Source: Kitasatospora phosalacinea (GTDB lineage Bacteria; Actinomycetota; Actinomycetes; Streptomycetales; Streptomycetaceae). Taken from it: a DNA stretch of 64,000 bases. The DNA lies in the NCBI RefSeq assembly GCF_000717185.1, contig NZ_JNYE01000013.1:30890-94889 (forward strand), read 5' to 3'. Position 1 is the stretch's first letter; every line of letters begins with the position of its first letter. Below are positions 58,001 to 64,000 of the stretch, one piece after another. Position numbers and translations under genes: made by a program. The notes beneath the pieces are model-generated. The model did not search any database, was not told the DNA's origin, and saw only the letters and a list, made by a program, of their open reading frames with translations.

Positions 58001-58813
58001 CCCGTCCTCCGGATCGACCTGGAGGGCCACGGCCGCGCCGGCCACCCCGCGCACACCCCCGACCTGTCCGGCACCGTCGGCTGGTTCACCACCGTCCACC
58101 CCGTCCGGCTGGACCTCACCGGACTCGACCTCACCGGCCCCGACGCCTCGGGCCCCGACGCCACGGGCCCCGATGCCACGGGAGCCGACGCCACCGGCCC
58201 CGCCCCCACGGGAGCAGCCCTCACGGAACCCGACGCCGCGGGCCCCGCCCCCACGGGAGCAGCCCTCACGGAACCCGACGCCGCGGGCCCCGCCCCCGCC
58301 GCCCCCGCGGAGGCCCTCGCCCGGGTCAGGGAGCAGCTGCGCGCCGCCCCCGACAAGGGTCTCGGCCACGGCCTGCTGCGCCACCTCAACCCGCAGACCG
58401 CCCCGCTGCTGGCCGCCGCACCCGCCTCCCCGGTGCTGTTCAACTACCGGGGCCGCACCGACCAGGCCGCCCCCTCGCTCGGCGGCTGGCCGCTCGCCCC
58501 GGCCGTCGAACGCGAAGCGGTCGCCGCCGGAGCCGGGCCCGATCCGGCCGCCCCGGTCGGACACCCGCTGGAGATCGACGCCGTGATCACCGCCGACGGT
58601 GCCGGGAGGCCCCAACTGGAGGTCGAACTCTCCTGGCCGCAGGCCCTGTTGACGGAGACCGAGGCCGCCCGCATCGCGGACGCCTGGCTCGCCGCCCTGG
58701 ACGGCTTCCGCACCCCGGCCCCCCTGGCCGCCGCCGACCTGCGGCTGGTCACCCTCAAGCAGTCCCAACTCGACCGGCTGGAGTCCAAGTTGCGCGGGCG
58801 CCGCCGCCGATGA
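46004..58813 (+). CDS. three-module NRPS, C-A-T-E-C-A-T-C-A-T-E, for an aryl-capped siderophore
   Basis: The product is 4269 aa. C1 (about 15-440, HHLVVDG at 145) resembles the EntF acceptor domain. A1 (about 465-955) has code DVWHFSLVDK, serine. T1 has its Ser at 1004. E1 (about 1060-1545) has HHLAVDG at 1227. C2 (about 1570-2010) has HHIVMDG at 1709. A2 (about 2025-2560) has code DSEDLGFVDK, unassigned. T2 has its Ser at 2600. C3 (about 2664-3105) has HHIAGDE at 2792. A3 (about 3122-3620) is again DVWHFSLVDK. T3 has its Ser at 3675. E2 (about 3731-4250) has HHLAVDG at 3867 and a Thr/Gly/Pro repeat insertion. It should build aryl-D-Ser-X-D-Ser. The stop overlaps the NRPS2 start by 4 nt, and no thioesterase is present. 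Confidence 0.93.
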   Translation: MAGTTTTQAEHGEREELTAAQAGVLAAQRIDPGSPAHNVGQYVRIDGPLRPELLEAAVARTLAEADGLHLTVEANGDSARRHRFDPGAWTLARIDTSGATDPEQAAVDLVRRQLARPADLSGDALHGALLVRTGEESHLWFQWFHHLVVDGYAVALFTRRVAEVYTALAAGTDVPDSPLRPAAVLREAERAYLAGESAAADAHWWQQRYADRPRVRALTEQQAPAAPAALRHRITLDAARTAPVLAAAKAARVTWAEAAHAALAAYLHRMTGTADPVLGMHLMARTAPGTPRVVGMAVNILPLRLAVDPADGFDALLRRSAAELKDVRRHQLHRGEELRRALGLVGTDERLYGPLLNIKPFDLDLDFAGTPGHTVNLAAGPVDDLSLSVAKTPDHRLQLEFDANPHLYTEAELALHARRFTALLERLAAEPERPLGELDLLADEERADVLERWNATGHDVPPGTLVDRIAARAAHSPDAVAVVAPDGELTYRQLWQQTGELAGELAAAGAGPDAVVAVAVPRSAALMVALLGVLRSGAAYLPLDTDHPAERLAGMVADADPVRVLTVGAVLDRLPAEAAARALLLDAREEGAREAGAAQAEPVPAGPDHAAYVIFTSGSTGRPKGVLVTHRAIVNRLEWMQHEYRLTAEDRVLQKTPAGFDVSVWEFFWALTEGATVVLARPDGHKEPGYLADLIAQQAVTTLHFVPSMLRAFLEEPDLATRCTTLRRAFCSGEALPTDTVERWFAVLPDVPLHNLYGPTEAAVDVTHHPTVPGAGTVPIGRPVWNTRLYVLDAALRPCPVGVPGELYLAGVQLARGYLGRPGLTAGRFVADPYGGPGERMYRTGDLVRYRPDGAVEYLGRTDDQVKIRGFRIELGEVEAALAALPGVVQAAVTVRRTANGARQLVGYVAPPPADPQALRERLALTLPEYFVPAVIVGLDALPLSVNGKLDRKALPEPATGTAGADTPRTETERILAALVAEVLGLPVEQVGADDNFFSLGGDSISAIQLGSRARHAGLTLTPRTVFDRRTVARIAAALTPAATTGPAATTGPAVAPEGPLPATPITEWLRHQGGPIGRFGQSTTVTAPADLDPARLTAALDTLTAHHDALRLRLHVGPETETETGTGTGTADLPGAGPEAAPVAERLRPYDDATGAWTLEVQPVGAVSAAERVRHLRVAPGELATAAEVEREAAAGRLDPGLGVVWQAVHLDAGPGQDGLLVLVVHHLAVDGVSWRVLLPDLRAAYEGRPLAAVPTSLRAWAHGLTEAAASPAVRAELPYWQQQSAHAQTPLLAEPPLDPRRDTAARARRLRLTLPAERTAPLLTAVPAARRAGVDHVLLTALALAVQDRRRALHGEAAASGLLLRLEGHGREDQLVPGADTSRTVGWLTSEFPLHLDLSGHQEPGAALAEVKERLRMLPNAGTGWGLLRHLDAAGALALADAPEPRLLFNYLGRFGASGEPWTPAPAAGDAITATVDPERPCGHALEIGAFVHERADGPELTVQLTWPEALFGEAEVRALADAWFARLDALAQWAARPDVAAPTPSDVPLAPVAQADLDALAARYPGLEDVLPLSPLQEGLLFHDRMLPPGDDATYTSLTSLDLRGPLDRTALVRAVDAVVGRHGALRAAFALTAAGEPVQALAARVRVPWSEHDLSALDEERQEVETARIEDAEAARRFDLARPPLVRCALLVLGPERHRLLLTRHHIVMDGWSTPVLLREVLATYADAGAAAELPAAPRWGDHLAHLAARDTGADTDAWRRALAGLDGPTLLADALGASAQEENAGAARELELPIPAEQAAALTATARRHGLTLNTLVQGAWAVLLGRLTGRTDVVFGATVSGRPGELPGVEAAVGLFSNTLPVRFALDEDEPVAAALARLQQEQSALLDHQYLGLAQIQAAAGHSTLFDTLLVFENYPMQPGELTSRGLRVTGIGNRGATHYPLTVLTLPGEHPQLTVEYRPDTFTPAQAAAIGERLLRLLATIAAEPETPVGQLDVLTAAERHTVLTGWNATDRPVPPGTVVDAFRATAAAHPERTAVVHGTTRLTFRQLAERVDTYARGLAALGARPDAVVALALPRSADLVAALLGVLAAGAAYLPVDLDHPDERIALMLDDAAPLLTLTTAELAARRPVLAQSALGAVPLAELGTLPLADPARPEPVRPEPGHLAYVIHTSGSTGRPKGVQVPHRGLANMLEHHGGTVFARAVAAAGGRVLRAAHTASFSFDSSWEQLLWLLLGHELHVYSEELRRDPQALAARLLADRIDTLDVTPSFGAQLVEWGLLDDPAHRPLLFLVGGEAVGDTLWQRIRQTPGVHGHNFYGPTEYTVDTLGADLADSPTPFVGRPIGNTRSYVLDARLRPVPPGTPGELYVAGPGLARGYGNRPALTASRFVADPYGPPGERMYRTGDLVRHRPDGSLDYLGREDDQVKIRGFRVEPGEAEAALAALPGVAQAAVVVRPAPGGAKRLVGYVVAAPGTDTEAADAGTAPGTGPGVGPGAGSGVGLDPAVLRKALGEALPEYLVPAALVVLPALPLNVNGKLDRHALPEPGADAYAAPAGAAPRTAGEALVCRVFAEVLGRPGVGVDEDFFALGGHSLLATRVVGRLRAALGTEVAIRALFESRTPAALAARLGEAPAASDAASDVSATPAAPAARPRPELVPLAPAQARLWFLDRLQGPSTAYTIPCALRIDGELDADALRAAFGDVLARHEALRTVCAERDGRPYQRILSADEAGVPFEVREVAGHRLDAETATAGAHVFDLVGEIPVRAVLLSAGPRRHVLSVALHHIAGDEWSEGVLLRDLDAAYAARKAGRAPELPPLPLQFADHTLWQAERPLEAQSAYWAQRLAGLPAELALPADRPRPAEASGRGGAVRLALPEELHRALGEFTRSTGTTPFMVVQAAAALLLGRLAGTDDVALGAPVAGRGEEALEQLVGFFVNTLVLRHDLGGEPEFRELVERAKETVLGALAHQDLPFDRLVELVNPERTLGRHPLFQVMVQHRKEAGGLDRLLGARTALLPDPVHAARFDLAFTFVESADGARTDLTVIHAEDLFDRATARLFGTRLLRVLEQALADPGQPIARIEPTSAEELRGLAGEWNATDIPVREGTLVTRIAERVTATPDAVAVDYEGQELTYRQLWSRAGLLAEALAERGAGPDTVVAVAVPRSTELMVALLGVLRSGAAYLPLDTDHPAERLAGMIADARPVCVLTPPGASGTVPAVPAVPAVPGVPVLAVDAATATAPAGSGRPLAEAGPDHAAYVIFTSGSTGRPKGVLVTHRAVVNRLEWMREMYAIGAADRILQKTPAGFDVSVWEFFLPLTIGARVVLARPGSHRDPAQLAALAARAAVTTCHFVPSMLTAFTAAAEEDDTLRRQFATVRRVFCSGEALPAAAVDRFLALWPQIELHNLYGPTEAAVDVTHHRAWAGAGTVPIGRPAWNTRLYVLDAALRPCPVGVPGELYLAGVQLARGYLGRPGLTAGRFVADPYGGPGGRMYRTGDLVRYRVDGSVEYLGRTDDQVKIRGFRIELGEVEAALVALPGVGQAAVTVRRTANGARQLVGYVVPPPADPQALRERLARTLPEYFVPAVIVGLDALPLSVNGKLDRKALPEPDRRTAAAAAVPAAAPATAPAAVPAQRGPSAFARVFAEVLGLAEVGEEENFFALGGDSIVSLQLVSRAKAAGLAITTKDVFQHPTPAALTAALTGSSAPAPVEVPAPAPAEGPVPLLPVVHWLRERGGSVRRFNQSVLLAVPGGLGEQPLRDALAALVAAHPALRTRLDDTDGLWTQEILPSSTDPATVTDPDPDLLRRVPAPGGPTPDRLTAEADRAADALDPAAGRMLRAVWFDAGDRAEGRLLLTVHHLAVDGVSWRILLPRLAAAHRDAAAGRRPALAPEPVALRDWAAHLHTHAQQRTRLAEAAYWRTALTGPPGHLADLATDPARDTTATLRTLRRTLPADRTAPLLAAAGTGTGVDELLLAGLALGLARTRPDAPPVLRIDLEGHGRAGHPAHTPDLSGTVGWFTTVHPVRLDLTGLDLTGPDASGPDATGPDATGADATGPAPTGAALTEPDAAGPAPTGAALTEPDAAGPAPAAPAEALARVREQLRAAPDKGLGHGLLRHLNPQTAPLLAAAPASPVLFNYRGRTDQAAPSLGGWPLAPAVEREAVAAGAGPDPAAPVGHPLEIDAVITADGAGRPQLEVELSWPQALLTETEAARIADAWLAALDGFRTPAPLAAADLRLVTLKQSQLDRLESKLRGRRRR
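58202..58291 (+). repeat. 45-bp perfect duplication inside the second epimerization domain
   Basis: 58202-58246 is repeated exactly at 58247-58291, adding two copies of [15 protein letters not shown]. It follows a run of shorter [14 protein letters not shown] repeats (about 58128-58200). Frame is kept. Confidence 0.92.
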
Positions 58814-61800
58814 ACACCCCCTCCGCAGACCGACCGTCCCGTTCCACCGACCCCAGGACTGAGAACCCCGCGATGAACGACTCCACCACCCCGCACGACG
58901 ACCCGCAGGCGACCAGCCCGGCCCCGTCGGACCTGGAGGACGTGTACCCGCTGTCCTCGCTCCAGGAGGGCCTCCTCTTCCACGCCCTGTACGACGACCG
59001 GGCGCGGGACGTGTACGTGGTGCAGGCGCACCTCGACCTGGCCGGCCCCGTCGCGGAACCCCGGCTGGCCGCCGCCGTGGACGCGCTGCTGGCCCGGCAC
59101 GCCAACCTGCGCGCCGGGTTCTGGTACGAGGACCCGCAGGACGTCCTGCAGTTCGTGCAGCGCACCGTGGAAACCCCGCTGCGCACCGTCGACCTGACTG
59201 ACGGTCAGGACACCGACGTCCAGCGGGAGATGGACGCGGACTGGCAGCGCCCGTTCGAGCTGGACGCGCCGCCGCTGCTGCGCTTCGCCCTGCTGCGCCT
59301 GGGAGCCGACCGGCACCGGCTGGTGCTGACCTGCCACCACCTGCTGCTGGACGGCTGGTCGATGCCGATCGTGGTGCGCGAACTGCTCGCGCTCTACCGG
59401 GGCGAGGCGCTGCCGCCGGTGCGCCCGTACCGCGACCACCTCGCCCTGCTGGCGACCCGCGACAGCGCCGCCGCCGAACGCGCCTGGGCCGCCGCCCTCG
59501 CCGGGTTCGACGCCCCGCACCCCGTCGCGCCCGCCGTCGCCGGGACGGGCGCCGTCGAACCCGGCCTGCTCACCCGGCAGGCCGGACCCGAGCTGACCGC
59601 CCGCCTCGCCGCCGCCGCCCGCAGCCGGGGCCTGACCCTCGGGAACGTCGCGTACACGCTGTGGGGCGTGCTGCTCGGCGCGCTCACCGGCCGCACCGAC
59701 ACCGTGTTCGGCACCACCGTCTCCGGCCGCCCCGCCGACCTGCCGGGCGCGGAGTCGATGGTCGGCCTGTTCATCAACACCGTCCCCGTCCGGGTACGCC
59801 CCGCCGCCGGGTCCACCCTCGCCGCAGCTGCCGCCGAAGTGCAGTCCGCACAGGCGGGGTTGATGGAGCACCAGCACCTCGGCCTGGCCGCGATCCAGCG
59901 CGCCGCCGACGCCGACGGGCCGCTGTTCGACACCCTGCTGGTGGTGGAGAACTACCAGGGCGGCGGCGACGCCCTGAGGAGCGCGCTCGACACCGCGGAC
60001 GGCGACGGCCCGACCGTCACCGCGCTCGGCGCCCGCGACGCCACCCACTACCCGCTCGGCCTGACCCTGCTGCCCGGCGCGGACCTGCGGCTCGAACTCG
60101 AGTACCGCCCCGACGCGTTCGACGCCGCGCAGGCCGCCACCGTGCTCGACCGCTTCCTCGGCCTGGTCGAGCAGTTCGCCGCCGACCCGGACGCCCCGCT
60201 GGCCCGCCTCGACCTGCTCACCGCCGCCGAGCGCGCCGCCCTCCCCGCCGCCGCCACCGGCCCCGCCCTGCCCGCCGTCCCGCCGCCCGGCGCCGACGAC
60301 CTGCTGCGCGCCCGCGCCGCCGACGCGGCCGACGCCCGCGCCCTGGTCGGCCCCGCCCTCGACGGCACCCGCACCACCCGCACCTTCGCCCGACTCGACG
60401 CCGACACCGACGCGTTGGCCCGCCTGCTGCTGGACCGCGGCCTGCGCGCCGAACAGATCTGCGCCCTCGCCCTGCCCCGCTCCACCGAGGCCGTCACCGC
60501 CCTGCTCGCCGTCCTGCGGGCCGGCGGCAGCTACCTGCCGATGGACCTCGACCACCCCGACGAGCGCCTCGCCCTGCTGCTGGACGACGCCCGTCCCGCC
60601 GTGCTGCTCACCACCCGCGCCGTCCTGGCCCGGCTGCCCGAGCACCCCGCCACCACCGTCGTGCTGCTCGACGACCCGGCCGTGCGCGCCGAACTCGCCG
60701 CCCCCGTCGAGCCGGTGAGCGTGCCGGTGCACCCCGCGCAGGCCGCGTACGTCATCCACACCTCCGGCTCCACCGGCCGCCCCAAGGGCGTCGTGCTGAC
60801 CCACGCGGGCCTGGCCAACCTCGTCCACGACCACCTCACCCGCGAGTTCGCCACCGCGCTGGCCACCACCGCGCTGGCCACCACCGCGCTGGCCACCACC
60901 GGCGCCGAACGCCTGCGCGCCCTGCACACCGCCTCGTTCTCCTTCGACTCCTCCTGGGAGCAGCTGATCTGGCTGCTCGGCGGCCACGAACTGCACCTGC
61001 TCGGCGAGGACGACCGCCGCGACGCCGAAGCCGTCGTCGCCTACACCCGCGCCGAACGCATCCACGCCCTGGACGTCACCCCCAGCTACGCCCGCCAACT
61101 CCTCGACAGCGGCCTGCTGTCGGGCGGGCACCGCCCGCCGGTGCTGCTGCTCGGCGGCGAGGCGCTGCCCGAGCCGCTGTGGACGCAGCTGCGGGCCGAA
61201 CTGGACGCCGCGCCCGGCACCACCGTGCTCAACTACTACGGCCCCACCGAGTTCACCGTGGACGCGCTGGTCGCCGACCTCGCCGACACCCCCGCCCCGG
61301 CCGTCGGCCGCCCGCTCACCGGCGGCCGCGCGTACGTGCTGGACGCCCTGCTGCGGCCGGTGCCGGACGGCGCGCCGGGCGAACTGTACCTGGCGGGTGT
61401 GCAGTTGGCCCGCGGCTACCTGGGCCGCCCCGGCCTGACCGCGGGCCGCTTCGTCGCCGACCCGTTCGGCGAACCGGGTACCCGGATGTACCGCACCGGC
61501 GACCTGGTGCGCCGCCGCCCCGACGGCGCCCTCGACTACCTGGGCCGGGCCGACGAACAGGTCAAGATCCGCGGCTACCGGATCGAACTCGGCGAGATCG
61601 AAGCCGAGTTGGTCGCGCACCCGGCCGTCGCGCACAGCGCCGTGCTGGTCCGCCGCGGCCCCGTGGACCGGATCGTCGCCTACCTGGTGCCCGCCGTCGC
61701 CGGGCAGTTGGACACCGCGGAGGTCCGGGACGCGCTCGCCGCCCGCCTGCCCGCGTACATGGTGCCCTCCGCGTTCGCCGTCCTCGACGCCCTGCCGCTG

Positions 61801-64000
61801 ACCGTCAACGGCAAGCTCGACCGCGCCGCCCTCCCCGACGACGCCCTCGACCACGCGGGCGCGACCGGTTCGCGCGCCGCCGAGACCGGGACCGAACGGC
61901 TGCTGTGCGAGCTGTACGCCGAGGTGCTCGGGCTGCCCGAGGGCGCCGCCACCGGTGCCGAGGACGACTTCTTCCGGCTCGGCGGCGACTCCATCTCCTC
62001 CATCCGGCTGATCGGCGCCGCCCGCGCCGAAGGCCTCGCCCTCAGCCCCCGCGACGTCTTCGAGCGCCGCACCCCCGCCGCCCTGGCCGCGCTCGCCGAC
62101 ACCCGCGAGGCCGCCACCACGCTGCCCGCCCCGCCCGAACTCCCCGCCGCCACCGCGGCCGAACTCGCCGCCGTCCGGGCCGCGGCCCCGCACCTGGAGA
62201 TCGACGAGGTCTGGCCGGTCTCGCCGCTCCAGGAAGGCCTGCTGTTCGAAGCCGACTACGACGACGGCGCCGTGGACGTCTACACCGCCCGCGACGTCAT
62301 CACCCTCGACCGCCGCATCCCGCTGCCCATCCTGCGCGCCGCCGTCGCCGCCGTCCTGGACGCCCACCCCAACCTGCGGGCCGGCTTCCTGCAGACCGGC
62401 CCCGACCGGCCCGTCCAGTTCGTGCCGCGCGCCGTCGACGTCCCGCTCACCGAGACCGACCTGTCCGAGCTGGACGAAGCCCGGTTCGCCGACCGGCTCG
62501 ACGAGTTGAAGGCGAAGGAGGCCGCCACCCGGTTCGACCCGGCCGCGCCCCCGCTGCTGCGCCTGGTCTCCGTGCTCGCCCCCGGTGGCGGGCAGCGGAT
62601 CCTGGTCACCAACCACGCCCTGCTGTGGGACGGCTGGTCCTCCGGCCTGTTCCTGCAGGAGCTGCTGAGCCGCTGCGCCGACCTGCCCGCCCCCGAACCC
62701 GGCCTGCCCTACCGGGAGTTCCTGCGCTGGCTGGCCGCCCGCGACACCGAACAGGGCGCCGCCGCCTGGCGCGAGGCGCTGTCCGGCCTGGACGAGCCGA
62801 CCCTGCTCGCCCCGCAGGCCCGTGAACGGGCCGGACTGCTCCCGCACTCCGTCACCGCCCGGCTGAGCACCGAACTCACCTCCCGCATCGGCGAGTTCAC
62901 CCGTACCCGCGGCCTCACCCTGAACAGCGTGCTGTCCGGCGCCTGGGCGCTGCTGCTCGCCGGGCTGACCAACCGGCAGGACGTGGTGTTCGGCGCCACC
63001 GTCTCCGGCCGCCCCGCCGAACTGCCCGGCATCGACGGCACCATCGGCATGTTCCTCAACACCGTCCCCGTCCGCGCCGCCCTGGACGGCAGCGAGAGCG
63101 CCGCCGCCTTCCTCGCCCGCCACCAGGCCGAACAGGCCGCCCTGCTGCCGCACCACCAGACCGGCCTGGGCGCCATCCAGCGCAGCACCGGCTTCGGCCG
63201 CCTCTTCGACACCCTCCAGGTGCTCCGCAACACCCCCGCCGACGACGCCACCCGCGCCGAACTGCGCGAACGCCTCGGCGTGCGCGAGGTCGAGGACGTC
63301 GACGCCGCGCACTTCCCGCTGGTCTTCATCACCAACCCCGGCGAGGCGCTCACCTTCGAGTGGAAGTACCGCCCCGACGTCTTCGACCGCACCGAGGTCG
63401 AACAGCACGCCCAGCGCCTGGTCCTGCTGCTCGACCAGCTCACCACCGACCCCGACCGCCCCGTCCGCAGCCTGGACGTGCTGACGTCCGGTGAGCGGGC
63501 GTTGTTGGGTGAGTGGGCTTCGACGGGGCGGGAGTTGCCGTCGGCGTCGGTGGCGGAGCTGTTGGCGGAGCGGGCCGCGCTGGTGCCGGGTGAGACGGCG
63601 TTGGTGTTCGGGTCGCAGGCGTGGTCGTACGCGGAGTTGGATGCGCGGGTGGACCGGTTGGCGCGGTTGTTCGCTGCGCGACGCCGCCGCGTACGTGATC
63701 TTCACGTCGGGTTCGACCGGCCGTCCGAAGGGTGTGGTGACGCCTTACCGCGGGCTGACGAACATGCAGTTGAACCACCGCGAGGAGATCTTCGACCCGG
63801 TGGTCGCCTCGGCGGGCGGGCGCCGGCTGCGGATCGCGCACACGGTCTCGTTCTCCTTCGACATGTCGTGGGAGGAGCTGCTGTGGCTGGTGGAGGGCCA
63901 TGAGGTGCACGTGCTGGACGAGGCGCTGCGCCGCGACGCGGAAGCGCTCTCCGCGTACTGCGCCGAACACGCGGTGGACGTCGTCAACGTCACCCCGTCC
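58810..64000 (+). CDS. second NRPS, C-A-T-C-A..., frame-disrupted near 63.68 kb and cut by the window edge
   Basis: ATG 58810 overlaps the NRPS1 stop. C4 (residues about 43-480) has HHLLLDG at 176. A4 (about 490-1010) has code DSEDLGYVDK. T4 has its Ser at 1061. C5 (about 1130-1557) has HALLWDG at 1269 instead of HHxxxDG. A5 begins at about 63540, but its frame shifts by +1 around 63676-63682. There, A-domain residues from after RLARLFA to just before [12 protein letters not shown] (roughly 90-100 aa) are missing. The following frame stays open to the edge and shows [13 protein letters not shown] and DVVNVTPS, a DMEN... code typical of N5-hydroxyornithine. Either A5 is inactivated or the assembly collapsed a repeat. 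Confidence 0.85.

Overview
The window is very GC-rich actinomycete DNA, most likely from Streptomyces or Kitasatospora. The evidence is codons ending almost always in G or C, many GTG starts, 4-nt GTGA/ATGA overlaps, DUF6213-, DUF6328- and DUF3040-type small proteins, a sigma-B-type sigma factor with partner-switching regulators, and DmdR-type iron boxes. No rRNA, tRNA, CRISPR array, transposase or phage gene was seen.

From 1 to about 38.1 kb the window is a dense stress and redox region. It holds a DJ-1/PfpI protein, a multidomain SpoIIE-type phosphatase, a hemerythrin protein, DUF6213, CDGSH and methyltransferase genes, and a block of dimethylargininase, diiron-oxygenase-like, flavin-reductase-like and carboxylate-amine ligase genes. 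It continues with a HAD operon, an SDR, a four-gene operon (ThDP enzyme, membrane protein, GMC oxidoreductase fusion, enolase-superfamily enzyme), SnoaL-like, VOC and membrane genes, and a TetR pair. Next comes a complete sigma-B module: sigma factor, STAS antagonist, RsbW-like kinase, HAMP-array hybrid kinase and PP2C phosphatase. Small envelope and stress genes, a Rieske protein, a TPR protein and an MFS transporter close the region. At least sixteen of these genes or operons have the same promoter shape: GNNT/GTTT, a 15-16 nt spacer, then GGN(C/T)AG, often extended to GGNCAGACGCC. They therefore look like one regulon driven by the sigma factor encoded here or a paralogue.

From 38.1 to 41.4 kb there are two secreted beta-1,3-glucan-degrading enzymes (GH64 with a carbohydrate-binding module, and GH16 with a ricin-type lectin domain). 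A palindromic LacI-type operator lies upstream.

From 41.5 kb to the right edge the window holds the left part of an iron-regulated siderophore cluster. It contains an iron-box-controlled acetylglutamate kinase paralogue (ornithine supply), an ornithine N5-monooxygenase, a free-standing aryl carrier protein, a siderophore-binding lipoprotein, a 15-copy 13-bp tandem array and two large NRPS genes. NRPS1 reads C-A(Ser)-T-E-C-A-T-C-A(Ser)-T-E. NRPS2 reads C-A-T-C-A(hydroxyornithine-type, incomplete) and runs off the window. The inferred product is an aryl-capped, D-Ser and hydroxyornithine-containing mixed-ligand peptide siderophore of the broad amychelin/oxachelin/gobichelin kind. Its exact structure cannot be fixed from this window.

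Two other features recur. Short tandem repeats lie across or next to the stop codons of many genes, and there are signs of NRPS remodelling: nearly identical A-domain halves, a condensation domain with a lost catalytic His, and a deletion plus frameshift in the last A domain.
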